A DNA stretch of 64,000 nucleotides from Vibrio chagasii (lineage in GTDB: Bacteria; Pseudomonadota; Gammaproteobacteria; Enterobacterales; Vibrionaceae). Within the stretch, counting starts at the first letter, position 1, and every line of letters starts with the position of its first letter. Where the stretch lies: contig NZ_MSCI01000003.1 in assembly GCF_002954585.1 (NCBI RefSeq), positions 243,860 through 307,859 of the forward strand, written 5' to 3'. The position numbers and the translations under genes are program-made. The notes beneath the pieces are model-generated. The model searched no databases, was not told the origin of the DNA, and was given only the letters and a program-made list of their open reading frames with translations. Shown here piece by piece: positions 27,121 to 36,360 of the stretch.

Positions 27121-27254
27121 GATTAGAGTCAACAGGATGAGAAGTTATGAAGAGTGGGGCGAGATTCCGCAGCCAATTTAAGAATAATCGGCCTGGTAGC
27201 TTAGGTAGGTTTGATTCACTCACCTTTCTGCACCAATAAAAATTTGCGCCAAGA

Positions 27255-27285
27255 AAAACGCCATCGTATGTCACGATGGCGTTTT
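27255..27285. terminator. Bidirectional terminator downstream of the chemotaxis gene
   Basis: A perfect 13-bp stem AAAACGCCATCGT (27255-27267) with its complement at 27273-27285 and a 5-nt loop. On the minus strand it ends in a T-run and serves the chemotaxis receptor gene ending at 27305. Confidence 0.85.
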
Positions 27286-27304
27286 AGTGTGTCGTTCACC
27301 CGTG

Positions 27305-29041
27305 TTATTGCACTTTAAACCGTGAAATGACATCACCCAGACCGGTGGAGGTGGCTTTCAGTTCGTCGCTGACTGATGTTGTTTGCGAGGCGTTTTCGTT
27401 GAGCTTACGAATGAGCTCTTGAATTGCGCTCATATTACGGCTGACTTCTTGAGTCACATGACGCTGCTCTTGAGCCGATGTCGCCATCAAGGTGTTAAGA
27501 TCATTAATCTCGACAACAGAATCGGTGACGATGTTTAAAGAGTCCATGACCTGGTTAGTACGATCTACCGTTTGTTGACAACTTGAGTGCGTTGAGGCCA
27601 TTTCATTGACGACATTATCGGTCGTAGACTTCAATTTCTCTAACATTTCATTAATTTGAGAAGTGCTTTGCTGTGTTCGAGCAGCGAGGGCACGTACCTC
27701 GTCAGCGACGACCGCAAAACCACGTCCTTGCTCCCCGGCACGAGCGGCTTCAATCGCAGCGTTTAAGGCTAACAGGTTTGTCTGTTCTGCGATGTCACCT
27801 ATCACTTGTAACACAGAGCTGATCTGCTTGGTGTCTTCGTTCATTGTTCCAATGGTCTCAGACATAGAGGCAGCTTGTGTGACCATATCACTGACGCTTT
27901 GTACTGCGCTTCCAACAGCACGCTTCGATTCTTCTGCGTAGCGATTTGTGCGGTCAGTCAGCTTAGCGGCATCGTCAGCGCTGTTCGCAATAGAGTCTGC
28001 CGTTGCGCTCATTTCTTCAATAGCAGTGATGGCTTGTTCGGATTCAATGGTGTGTTGATCTAGAGTGCTACTATTGTTGTGCGACTGTTTGGCAAGCTCA
28101 TCAACCGCGTGGTCGATATGTGCAGATGAATGAGACACATCAACAAACATTTTCTGCAGTTGAGCAATAAAGAGATCGATTGATTGTGATATATGGCCTA
28201 TCTCATCTTTGCTGTCGATATTGAGCCTTTGCGTTAGGTCACCGTTGCCGTTGGATAGGTCACCGACTAATGTCTTCAATTGCTCAAAAGGCCTAAAAGC
28301 AAAGTGGAGCAAAACAATACTACCCAGGATAATGGTCACACCCGTGATTAATAGCGCTAATGTAATCATCCAATTTAGCTTGTCTGTTTTCGCTTGAATG
28401 TTACTTTGGTCAATGTACCCAATGAGCTGCCACTGGCTATTACCGAATGAGATATTTCGCTTTATCGGCGTTAATTCACTGCCGTGCGTATTATTGTAAA
28501 TAACAGTCCCATCACCTATCAGTTCCGCGAAGCTTCCCTCTGCCGCAAGCCCAACGATGATCTTTGTCAATGCAGCTAGATCGTAAGTGAGAAAATCAAC
28601 AGAATCGTCAAATCTTTTAATGGAGAAAGTGATGTATGAGGTGCTGTCTTTAACAGTGATTGGACTAATACTGAGTTTCTCAGTTTGTGTCTCAGCAGCG
28701 TTAATAAAATACTGAGCCTCTTCTTCACTGATGTTGCCCGTATCATCGAACGCGTAACCGTTGACGATTTTCACAATTTGAGCAAAACCAGAGGCCTCTT
28801 TGGTATCCGCAATGTCCATCATACTGAAGTTGAGATTGGTGGCTTGCGTCACTTTGCTATTGAGTTCGGCTTCGATCTTTTCGCGGGTGATGTCAATAAC
28901 ATGGGTGATGTTCTTAATATCTGATTGATTAATGTAATGACTTATAAAGTGGTTGACGCTGAGGTAGGAGATAAGTGTCGTTGTGGTGATGATCGCAACG
29001 ATCAGTAACACGAGTTTATTCTTAAACGAAAGGTGAGTCAT
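27305..29041 (-). CDS. Methyl-accepting chemotaxis protein
   Basis: A 578-aa inner-membrane chemoreceptor: TM1 at about residues 9-30, a periplasmic sensor domain to about 210, TM2 at about 212-235, a HAMP domain (FEQLKTLVGDLSNGNGDLTQRL), and a long methylation/signalling coiled coil with the hairpin tip IAEQTNLLALNAAIEAARAGEQGRGFAVVADEVRALA. It ends in FKVQ without a CheR-tethering pentapeptide. The ATG at 29041 has AGG before it and gives a normal N-terminus; the frame runs up to 29095. Ligand unknown. Confidence 0.93.
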   Translation of the reverse strand: MTHLSFKNKLVLLIVAIITTTTLISYLSVNHFISHYINQSDIKNITHVIDITREKIEAELNSKVTQATNLNFSMMDIADTKEASGFAQIVKIVNGYAFDDTGNISEEEAQYFINAAETQTEKLSISPITVKDSTSYITFSIKRFDDSVDFLTYDLAALTKIIVGLAAEGSFAELIGDGTVIYNNTHGSELTPIKRNISFGNSQWQLIGYIDQSNIQAKTDKLNWMITLALLITGVTIILGSIVLLHFAFRPFEQLKTLVGDLSNGNGDLTQRLNIDSKDEIGHISQSIDLFIAQLQKMFVDVSHSSAHIDHAVDELAKQSHNNSSTLDQHTIESEQAITAIEEMSATADSIANSADDAAKLTDRTNRYAEESKRAVGSAVQSVSDMVTQAASMSETIGTMNEDTKQISSVLQVIGDIAEQTNLLALNAAIEAARAGEQGRGFAVVADEVRALAARTQQSTSQINEMLEKLKSTTDNVVNEMASTHSSCQQTVDRTNQVMDSLNIVTDSVVEINDLNTLMATSAQEQRHVTQEVSRNMSAIQELIRKLNENASQTTSVSDELKATSTGLGDVISRFKVQ

Positions 29042-29227
29042 ATAACCTATACATCCTTGTAAGTGACTATAAAAATGACTGAAATCCGCAGTCAAAGTAG
29101 GGGAATCGGCTCAATAATAAGACACTTGTATGGTATATGTAAATTAGTACCCAGATTTATGTTATCGCTTGAAAGGCGGTGTTGGTCTATTCTCTTTACT
29201 TGTTCTTATTATCATTTCTACTGTTTA

Positions 29228-29300
29228 GCGCTTAAATCTTTTCGCCTCCCGCACCTGATTTTTTAGGCTCTTCGCATCCCGATTACTCGTACCCCGCATC
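29228..29300. repeat. Palindromic repeat overlapping the 3' end of the MATE gene
   Basis: CTTTTCGCCTCCCGCACC, CTCTTCGCATCCCGATTACTC and GTACCCCGCATCCGCTTTAA words of the dispersed family. The MATE stop codon (29283-29285) lies inside it, so the last residues of that protein are repeat-encoded. Confidence 0.7.
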
Positions 29301-30626
29301 CGCTTTAACTCTTATACGAAGCGCAAACAAGTACCCTGAAATGCCACCCATTATGTTTCCTAGTGCTAGGCCAATAAACAGCCCTTCGACACCATCAAGT
29401 TGGCTGCCGACCCAGGCAAATGGCAGGGTAAATACGAATAGGCGCATGAAGCTCCATTGGAAGGCTTTGAGTGGTTGATGCATGGCATTCATTGCACTTA
29501 TCAGCATCATCACAATGCCTTGGAACCCGTAACTAAATGGCACAACTAACAGGTAGTGCCACAAGATGCCACGCACGGACTCTTCTTGAGAGAACAGGGC
29601 GGCTAAAGGAATGCTTAATGGCACCATCATTAAGAAAATTAAACCTTGGAACATTACGGCAAAGCGCATGCTTATAAACAGCGCCTTAAAGCTGCGTTGA
29701 GGGTTGTTTGCGCCAAAGTTTTGCGCCATGAAAGGCGTAAGAGCAGAGGTCAGAGACATCAACACAATGATAAGAATCGATTCAATACGCTGAGCTGCGC
29801 CATAAGCCGCCACGGCTTCGGTTCCTTGATTGGCCAGCATCATCATAATGATGGCACCCGCGAGTGGGTTTAATGCGTTTGAAAGTGCAGCGGGTGTTCC
29901 AATGGTGAGGATTTGTTTCCAGTCGCGGACGACCTCTTGAGCATTGGGCGGAGCGAGTAGCTTTTCTCGTTTGATTAATACATACAGTGCACCACACAGC
30001 GCACCAAACCAACTAAAACCACTGGCGATGGCGGCACCTTGAATCCCGAGTTCTGGGAAAGGCCCGTAACCGAAGATCAGCAAGGGGTCGAGGATGCCGT
30101 TAATCAGGCCCGCCAACATCATGATCTTGGCGGGGGTTTTGGTATCGCCACTCGCTCGTATCGCGCTGTTGCCTGCCATTGGAATAACAAGCAGCGGAAT
30201 GGCTAAGTACCAAACTATCATGTATTCAGATATTAGTGGCAGTAACTCTGGTTCTGCCCCCAACAAGGTAAACATCGGCTCAAGTGTTATCAACCCTAGT
30301 GTGGATGCAAACCCAACAAGTAACACGGCAAGCAATAATCCATGACAAGTAAAGCGAGCGGCATTTTGTGCGCAGCCTTGGCCTAGTAACCGCCCAATAC
30401 AGGTGGAAAGCCCTACACCGATGCCCATTGTGATGCAGTTGATGGCGAAGGTAACTGGGAAGGTAAAGCTCACGGCAGCCAGTGCTTGTGTGCCAAGCAG
30501 TGAGATAAAGAAAGTATCGACCAAGTTAAACATCAAGATCGCGACCATACCGAAGATAGTCGGAATGGTCATGGTACGTAATGTACTCGCAATGGGGGCG
30601 GTTAATAGCCCGTGCTTATCTTGCAT
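29283..30626 (-). CDS. MATE-family multidrug/Na+ antiporter
   Basis: A 447-aa protein with 12 predicted membrane helices in two halves, as in the MatE superfamily (polysaccharide flippase-like exporters of drugs and cations). The N-terminal half has TIFGMVAILMFNLVDTFFIS and the second half LSNALNPLAGAIIMMMLANQG, the paired MatE domains. It ends in RVKADAGYE, which is encoded by an intergenic repeat; the amidase at 8441 has a nearly identical tail. The original C-terminus has probably been replaced without touching the membrane core. Monocistronic, substrate unknown. Confidence 0.92.
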   Translation of the reverse strand: MQDKHGLLTAPIASTLRTMTIPTIFGMVAILMFNLVDTFFISLLGTQALAAVSFTFPVTFAINCITMGIGVGLSTCIGRLLGQGCAQNAARFTCHGLLLAVLLVGFASTLGLITLEPMFTLLGAEPELLPLISEYMIVWYLAIPLLVIPMAGNSAIRASGDTKTPAKIMMLAGLINGILDPLLIFGYGPFPELGIQGAAIASGFSWFGALCGALYVLIKREKLLAPPNAQEVVRDWKQILTIGTPAALSNALNPLAGAIIMMMLANQGTEAVAAYGAAQRIESILIIVLMSLTSALTPFMAQNFGANNPQRSFKALFISMRFAVMFQGLIFLMMVPLSIPLAALFSQEESVRGILWHYLLVVPFSYGFQGIVMMLISAMNAMHQPLKAFQWSFMRLFVFTLPFAWVGSQLDGVEGLFIGLALGNIMGGISGYLFALRIRVKADAGYE

Positions 30627-30775
30627 GTAAAACGCCAGTTGGAACGAAAGGTGTAGGATAAACAGATGTGGCTTGGAAAGAAAGAAAAGCTAAAGCAGAT
30701 GAGAGATTCGAGTAAACGAGATGCAAAAAGCTTAAGAAAATATATCTGAGGTTAATGAGTAATGAGGTTAATCTT

Positions 30776-31322
30776 CGTCATTCCTTATATCGAGGCACGA
30801 GCGTAGTAGGGAACCTCTGGCGGCTATTTAGTTATCCACGCGTTGTTTGAGATTCCAGACACTTCGTTCCTCAGTTCTGGAATGACGGGTAAGCCTAGAC
30901 GAGGGTAACGGGATTTGAGATACGAAGGGCGGGAAGGGCTGTTACGAGATGCGCGTAATCGGGATGAGAGGTTAGTTGTTAATAAGTACTACGTCATTCC
31001 CTATAGCGAGGCACGAGTGCAGTAGGGAATCTCTGGCGACTATCTAGTTATCCACGTGTTGTTTGAGATTCCAGACACTTCGTTCCTCAGTTCTGGAATG
31101 ACGGGTAAGCCTAGACGAGGGTAACGGGATTTGAGATACGAAAAGCGGGAAGGACTGTTACGAGATGCGTGTAATCGGGATGAGAGGTTAGTTGTTAATA
31201 AGTACTACGTCATTCCCTATAGCGAGGCACGAGTGCAGTAGGGAATCTCTGGCGACTATCTAGTTATCCACGTGTTGTTTGAGATTCCAGACACTTCGTT
31301 CCTCAGTTCTGGAATGACGGGA
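30776..31322. repeat. 216-bp direct repeat, three copies (last partial)
   Basis: Starts at 30776, 30992 and 31208, an exact 216-bp period. The second and third are nearly identical and the first is more diverged. Each holds an ATTCCCTA...TAGGGAAT hairpin element, a GATTCCAG...CTGGAATGAC hairpin element (30851, 31067, 31283), and the GAGATACGA/GTAATCGGGAT words. No ORF of note. Confidence 0.93.
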
Positions 31323-31324
31323 TA

Positions 31325-31500
31325 AGTTTAAAGATCAGATGCGGGTAAACGAGTATCGAAGAGCTAAAAGCGGAGAAAGTAGGTGCCGCCTTCTTTGCTT
31401 TTCGTCTCTCATATACTTGTATCTAGTCTTCAAGCTCTTCGTATCTCGCATCCCGTTTACTCGTATCTGCTCTCATCCCTTATCTGCCCCTTAGATCACA
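31325..31500. repeat. Dispersed palindromic repeat upstream of groES
   Basis: Left arm GATGCGGGTAAACGAGTATC and right arm CTCGCATCCCGTTTACTCG are inverted with respect to each other, giving a long imperfect hairpin ending about 20 bp before the groES promoter. Confidence 0.6.
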
Positions 31501-31517
31501 ATTTTTCCTTTTAACCC

Positions 31518-31545
31518 CTTGGGATCTTTCACTTCGCCCCAACAT
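31518..31545 (+). promoter_or_regulatory. Sigma-32 (heat-shock) type promoter of groESL
   Basis: CTTGGGA (31518-31524) and CCCCAACAT (31537-31545) with a 12-nt spacer resemble the RpoH consensus CTTGAAA / CCCCATNT. No CIRCE-type inverted repeat is seen, as expected in Vibrio. Confidence 0.65.
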
Positions 31546-31612
31546 ACTCTTTAACCCTATGCCAATCGTGGCAACTATCAAATTAAATGGAAATTATCAG
31601 GAGATAAGACCG

Positions 31613-31903
31613 ATGAATATCCGTCCTCTACACGACCGAGTTATCGTTGAGCGCCAAGAAGTTGAATCTAAATCTGCTGGTGGCATCGTTCTAACTGGTT
31701 CTGCCGCTGAAAAATCAACTCGCGGTGTAATTCTAGCTGTGGGTAAAGGCCGCATCCTAGAAAACGGCTCAGTACAACCATTGGACGTTAAAGTTGGCGA
31801 CACTGTTATCTTTGCTGAAGGCTACGGCACTAAGTCTGAAAAAATCGACGGTAAAGAAGTTCTGATCATGTCTGAAAACGACATCATGGCGATCGTTGAG
31901 TAA
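31613..31903 (+). CDS. groES: Co-chaperonin GroES
   Basis: A 96-aa heptameric lid of the chaperonin: MNIRPLHDRVIVERQEVESKSAGGIVLTG (mobile loop about residues 17-33), GRILENG roof loop, and VLIMSENDIMAIVE end. The ATG at 31613 has AGGAGATA upstream; the longer frame start at 31559 is not supported. Operon with groEL (52-bp gap). Confidence 0.98.
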   Translation: MNIRPLHDRVIVERQEVESKSAGGIVLTGSAAEKSTRGVILAVGKGRILENGSVQPLDVKVGDTVIFAEGYGTKSEKIDGKEVLIMSENDIMAIVE

Positions 31904-31955
31904 TCCGCGCTATACAAACTGAACTGACTGAATAAAGAATTTAAAGGAAATAAAG

Positions 31956-33602
31956 ATGGCTGCTAAAGACGTTAAATTTGGTAACGACGCACGAGTTAAA
32001 ATGCTAGAAGGTGTAAACGTTCTGGCTGACGCAGTAAAAGTAACGCTAGGTCCTAAAGGCCGTAACGTTGTTCTAGACAAATCATTTGGCGCACCAACTA
32101 TCACTAAAGATGGTGTTTCTGTTGCACGTGAAATCGAACTTGAAGACAAGTTCCAAAACATGGGCGCGCAAATGGTTAAAGAAGTCGCTTCACAAGCGAA
32201 CGACGCAGCTGGTGACGGTACGACTACGGCAACTGTTCTTGCTCAAGCTATCGTGAACGAAGGCCTAAAAGCCGTTGCTGCTGGTATGAACCCAATGGAT
32301 CTTAAGCGCGGCATCGACAAAGCAGTTGTTGCAGCAGTTGAAGAGCTAAAAGCACTTTCAGTTCCATGTGCAGATACTAAAGCTATCGCACAAGTAGGTA
32401 CTATCTCTGCGAACTCTGACTCGACAGTAGGTAACATCATTGCAGAAGCGATGGAAAAAGTAGGTCGTGATGGCGTAATCACGGTTGAAGAAGGTCAGGC
32501 TCTACAAGACGAGCTAGACGTAGTTGAAGGTATGCAGTTTGACCGCGGTTACCTATCTCCTTACTTCATCAACAACCAAGAAGCGGGTTCTGTTGATCTA
32601 GAAAGCCCATTCATCCTTCTTATCGACAAGAAAGTTTCAAACATCCGCGAACTTCTTCCAACTCTAGAAGCGGTTGCTAAGGCATCTCGTCCACTTCTAA
32701 TCATCGCTGAAGATGTAGAAGGCGAAGCGCTTGCGACTCTAGTTGTGAACAACATGCGTGGTATCGTGAAAGTTGCTGCTGTTAAAGCACCTGGTTTCGG
32801 CGACCGTCGTAAAGCAATGCTACAAGACATCGCTATCCTAACTGGCGGTACGGTTATCTCTGAAGAGATCGGTCTAGACCTAGAAAAAGTAACGCTAGAA
32901 GACCTAGGTCAAGCTAAGCGCGTAACGATCACTAAAGAAAACTCAACCATCATCGATGGTGCGGGTGAAGAAGCAATGATCCAAGGTCGCGTTTCTCAAA
33001 TCCGTCAACAAATCGAAGATGCAACTTCAGACTACGACAAAGAGAAACTACAAGAGCGCGTAGCTAAGCTAGCTGGCGGTGTTGCAGTAATCAAAGTTGG
33101 TGCTGCGACTGAAGTTGAGATGAAAGAGAAGAAAGACCGCGTAGAAGACGCACTTCACGCAACTCGCGCTGCAGTTGAAGAAGGTGTAGTTGCTGGTGGT
33201 GGTGTTGCACTTATCCGCGTTGCTTCTAAAGTTGCTGGCCTTGAAGGCGACAACGAAGAGCAAAACGTTGGTATCCGCGTTGCGCTACGTGCAATGGAAG
33301 CGCCAATCCGTCAAATCACGAAGAACGCAGGTGACGAAGAGTCAGTGGTAGCGAACAACGTGAAAGGCGGCGAAGGTTCTTACGGCTACAATGCGGCTAC
33401 AGGTGAGTACGGCGACATGATCGCAATGGGTATCCTAGATCCAACTAAGGTAACTCGCTCTGCACTACAGTTCGCTGCATCAGTTGCTGGTCTTATGATC
33501 ACAACAGAAGCGATGGTTACAGACCTACCACAAAAAGACGCTCCAGCAATGCCTGACATGGGTGGCATGGGCGGTATGGGTGGCATGGGTGGTATGATGT
33601 AA
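31956..33602 (+). CDS. groEL: Chaperonin GroEL
   Basis: A 548-aa ATP-dependent chaperonin. Visible features: KFGNDARVKML start, TLGPKGRNVVLDK, the ATP-site GDGTTTATVLAQ (about residue 86), the apical peptide-binding region, and a C-terminal GGM repeat tail (MPDMGGMGGMGGMGGMM). The GGM tail is that of the main GroEL1 type rather than a divergent second copy. The codon use is strongly biased, as in highly expressed genes. Confidence 0.98.
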   Translation: MAAKDVKFGNDARVKMLEGVNVLADAVKVTLGPKGRNVVLDKSFGAPTITKDGVSVAREIELEDKFQNMGAQMVKEVASQANDAAGDGTTTATVLAQAIVNEGLKAVAAGMNPMDLKRGIDKAVVAAVEELKALSVPCADTKAIAQVGTISANSDSTVGNIIAEAMEKVGRDGVITVEEGQALQDELDVVEGMQFDRGYLSPYFINNQEAGSVDLESPFILLIDKKVSNIRELLPTLEAVAKASRPLLIIAEDVEGEALATLVVNNMRGIVKVAAVKAPGFGDRRKAMLQDIAILTGGTVISEEIGLDLEKVTLEDLGQAKRVTITKENSTIIDGAGEEAMIQGRVSQIRQQIEDATSDYDKEKLQERVAKLAGGVAVIKVGAATEVEMKEKKDRVEDALHATRAAVEEGVVAGGGVALIRVASKVAGLEGDNEEQNVGIRVALRAMEAPIRQITKNAGDEESVVANNVKGGEGSYGYNAATGEYGDMIAMGILDPTKVTRSALQFAASVAGLMITTEAMVTDLPQKDAPAMPDMGGMGGMGGMGGMM

Positions 33603-33627
33603 TCATCCCTCGCTATTCATAGTGAAA

Positions 33628-33658
33628 TTGAAAACGGAGACTTCGGTCTCCGTTTTTT
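33628..33658 (+). terminator. groEL terminator (identical copy at 36361)
   Basis: ACGGAGAC-TTCG-GTCTCCGT hairpin with UUCG tetraloop and T-run. The 31-bp string around it recurs exactly at 36361-36391. Confidence 0.93.
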
Positions 33659-33815
33659 GTTATAGGTCATAGGAATAATTGAATATTGTCCTATGAAGCT
33701 CTCAATAGCGTAGTTGATAATTAATTCCGACAAGACTATGAAGTGGCACTGTATACATGGGTACTCAACATTCAACAGGAGTGTTATCATAGCCCTCAAA
33801 TTTTTAGGGTAATCC

Positions 33816-33998
33816 ATGTTCAAAAGTATGGAACACATACTTTGCCCAATCAGTCGGCAATATGTACCACATGAGTTTTATGTGAGCTCTCAGGGGCTTG
33901 AACAAGCATTGCGTGATAGCTCAACTATATTGCCACGTAAGTATATGGAAGAACTATCGGAAGTCGATGAAGCCGTTCATCGCAAGAGCATTTATTGA
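33816..33998 (+). CDS. Unknown 60-aa protein upstream of kdsC
   Basis: An ORF starting at an ATG with AGGG before it, ending 18 bp upstream of kdsC and in the same direction. The product (MFKSMEHILCPISRQYVPHEFY at the start) is soluble and mixed-charge. The close spacing suggests it may be the first gene of the kds set. Not recognised. Confidence 0.45.
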   Translation: MFKSMEHILCPISRQYVPHEFYVSSQGLEQALRDSSTILPRKYMEELSEVDEAVHRKSIY

Positions 33999-34016
33999 GT
34001 CTAAATTGGTCTAGTT

Positions 34017-34580
34017 ATGTTGGATAAGTTAGTTTGTAAAAATATAAAAATGGTATTGCTTGATGTTGATGGTGTTATGACTGATGGCTCCATATATATC
34101 AATAAAGACGGTGAGTTCTTTAAATCATTTAATGTTAAAGATGGCTTAGCTATCGAGTTATTACGTAGCCATAATATTCTTGTTGGTGTTATTTCAGGTA
34201 AAGCCAGTGCTGCTTTAGATACTCGCTGTCAACAATTGGGGTTTGATGAAATAATTACCGGCTGTAAGAATAAACTACCTGCTTTGATTGACATTTGCTC
34301 TAAATATAAAATATCAGCAGATCAAATTGCATTCTTGGGGGATGATGTCCTAGATATCCCTATCTTCGAAAAAGTTGGGTTAGCCGTCGCTCCTATTGAT
34401 GCCCATAGTCTAGCTATTAGTAGTGCTGATTGGGTATCAAGCCTGAAGGGGGGAGACGGGATGGTCAGAGAGTTTGTCGATCTTCTACTGACAAACCAAC
34501 TCAACCTCCCACTAAAAGAAGTTTACAAACCTTTGCTTGATAAGATTCGCGTTGATGATGTAGCAACAATGGAGCAATAA
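34017..34580 (+). CDS. kdsC: KDO-8-phosphate phosphatase (KdsC-like, HAD family)
   Basis: Hydrolyses KDO-8-phosphate to KDO. The 187-aa protein has the HAD nucleophile motif LLDVDGVMTDG (about 14-24), the VISGKAS motif II region, Lys in TGCKNK, and the LGDDVLDIPIFEKVG motif IV; no cap domain, as in KdsC. AT-rich codons differ from groEL beside it. Part of a three-gene set with kdsB and kdsD. The usual Vibrio kdsC/kdsD copies sit beside lpt/mla genes, so this is probably an extra, capsule-related set. Confidence 0.9.
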   Translation: MLDKLVCKNIKMVLLDVDGVMTDGSIYINKDGEFFKSFNVKDGLAIELLRSHNILVGVISGKASAALDTRCQQLGFDEIITGCKNKLPALIDICSKYKISADQIAFLGDDVLDIPIFEKVGLAVAPIDAHSLAISSADWVSSLKGGDGMVREFVDLLLTNQLNLPLKEVYKPLLDKIRVDDVATMEQ

Positions 34581-34583
34581 AAG

Positions 34584-35339
34584 ATGAGTGTTAAAGTAGT
34601 AATTCCTGCAAGATATGGTTCATCTAGGCTACCAGGAAAGCCTCTACTCACGTTGCTTGAAAAGCCAGTGGTGTGGCATGTGATCGAACGTTGTAAAGAA
34701 GCTGGTATTGATCCAAATGATATTTTTGTTGCGACTGATGATAAACGTATAGTCGATGCATTAAAATCTGAAAATATTCAAGTTGTTTTAACTTCACCAG
34801 AGCACCAATCTGGTACTGATCGTATAAATGAAGTTTCTTTCATTAAAGGTTGGAGTGAGGATACTATCATCGTGAATGTGCAAGGTGATGAACCAATGAT
34901 CCCTCCTACACTCATTCAACGGATTGTATCTTTTACTCGGTTACATGCTTCATATGATATCACAACAGCTGTCGTTCCTTTGGTTTCTGCTGATGATTTT
35001 GTTAATCCCAATGTGGTCAAAGCTATTGTTGGCCATAATGGTCGTGCACTGTACTTTACTCGCTCAGCATCGCCAATGAACCGTGATACCCCAAATGATT
35101 TGTCATTGGCCAAAAGACATATCGGAATTTATGCTTATCGGGCTTCATCTCTAAAACAATTTTGTTCATATCCTGAAGATGAGCTTGAGAATTATGAAAA
35201 GCTAGAACAATTGCGAGCCTTGAGCCATGGCATGAATATTGGTGCAATAGTGTTTGAAGGGGCTGTACCTCATGGGATTGATACTATTGAAGACTATGAA
35301 AATACTAGAAAAATAATGGAAGAAAAAACCGATGGCTAA
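34584..35339 (+). CDS. kdsB: 3-deoxy-manno-octulosonate cytidylyltransferase
   Basis: Activates KDO to CMP-KDO. The 251-aa protein starts VKVVIPARYGSSRLPGKPL (CTP-binding), has IIVNVQGDEPMIPP (about 93-106), and the C-terminal PHGIDTIEDYENT. It is 3 bp after kdsC and overlaps kdsD by 8 bp, so the three are co-translated. A KpsU-like capsule role is possible. No kdsA is present here. Confidence 0.93.
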   Translation: MSVKVVIPARYGSSRLPGKPLLTLLEKPVVWHVIERCKEAGIDPNDIFVATDDKRIVDALKSENIQVVLTSPEHQSGTDRINEVSFIKGWSEDTIIVNVQGDEPMIPPTLIQRIVSFTRLHASYDITTAVVPLVSADDFVNPNVVKAIVGHNGRALYFTRSASPMNRDTPNDLSLAKRHIGIYAYRASSLKQFCSYPEDELENYEKLEQLRALSHGMNIGAIVFEGAVPHGIDTIEDYENTRKIMEEKTDG

Positions 35340-36264
35340 CTCAATTGATATCGCAAAACAAGTAATTCAGACTGAAATTGACGGTTTGGATTATATGGCA
35401 AAGAGATTAGGCTCTGAATTTGAAGTTGCTATAAACGCTATTATTAATACCAAGGGCCGTACCATTATCTGTGGAATGGGAAAATCTGGAATTATAGGAA
35501 AAAAAATAGCTGCATCTTTTGCGAGTACTGGCACTCCTAGCTTTTTCATGCACCCTGGAGAAGCTTTTCATGGTGATCTGGGAATGGTCAAATCTGAAGA
35601 TGTATTTATTGCTATCTCGAACTCAGGTGAGACGGATGAAGTTTTGAAGCTATTACCTTTCTTACGAGATAATGGAAACTTCATCATTGCTATTACAGGA
35701 AGAGAAAGCTCTACACTAGCAGTAAACTCACACTGTCATTTAGATATTGCTGTGCCTAAAGAAGCGTGCCCTTTGCAGCTTGCCCCTACATCTTCAACAA
35801 CAGCTACTCTGGTTATGGGGGATGCTTTGACTGTAGCCCTTATGGACGTTCGTGGTTTTCAACCCGAAAACTTCGCTCGTTTCCACCCTGGGGGAAGCTT
35901 AGGTCGAAGACTGCTGTCTAAGGTACAAGATGAAATGCTCTCTGATAGCCTTCCTAGTGTTGCATCAAATGCCGATTTTACATCTATCATCCATAAAATA
36001 TCATCGAGCCATTTAGGCTTAACATTGGTTAATTTGAATGATGAGTCTTTAGCTATTATCACAGATGGGGATTTGCGAAGAGCGATGGAGTCGAAAGGAC
36101 GAGATGCTTTTGATCTTGTTGCAAAAGATATTGCTACGCTCAACCCAGCCTCAATATCTCCTGAAGCGCATGTACAAGAGGCTTACGAGGTAATGGAGAA
36201 TAAAGGAATTACCTCATTGATCGTCGTAGAGAATAATTCTGTAGTGGGTATTTTGAAAAAATAG
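35332..36264 (+). CDS. kdsD: D-arabinose-5-phosphate isomerase (KdsD/KpsF/GutQ family), C-terminally short
   Basis: Interconverts ribulose-5-P and arabinose-5-P, the first KDO precursor step. SIS domain at about 35-170 (GMGKSGIIGKKIAASFASTG, ISNSGETDEVL), then two CBS domains (about 200-310). The protein is 310 aa; relatives are about 328 and end in a GxxHMHDLLRAG-type motif, whereas this one stops after SVVGILKK. The SIS active core is intact, so activity may persist with altered CBS control. The frame ends at a run of six A followed by TAG. Confidence 0.9.
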   Translation: MANSIDIAKQVIQTEIDGLDYMAKRLGSEFEVAINAIINTKGRTIICGMGKSGIIGKKIAASFASTGTPSFFMHPGEAFHGDLGMVKSEDVFIAISNSGETDEVLKLLPFLRDNGNFIIAITGRESSTLAVNSHCHLDIAVPKEACPLQLAPTSSTTATLVMGDALTVALMDVRGFQPENFARFHPGGSLGRRLLSKVQDEMLSDSLPSVASNADFTSIIHKISSSHLGLTLVNLNDESLAIITDGDLRRAMESKGRDAFDLVAKDIATLNPASISPEAHVQEAYEVMENKGITSLIVVENNSVVGILKK

Positions 36265-36360
36265 TTGTGGGCTTTGTGGTTTTGGCTTTGATTCTATTAA
36301 AGAGGTAAGGGGCTTTTTCTATCTCCACATCTCTCGTCATTATTTAACCATGCTAACACC

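Noticed and set aside
36240..36330. Programmed frameshift at the A6 run ending KdsD
   Set aside because: Neither alternative frame restores the family's C-terminal motif, and the run is not a standard slippery heptamer.
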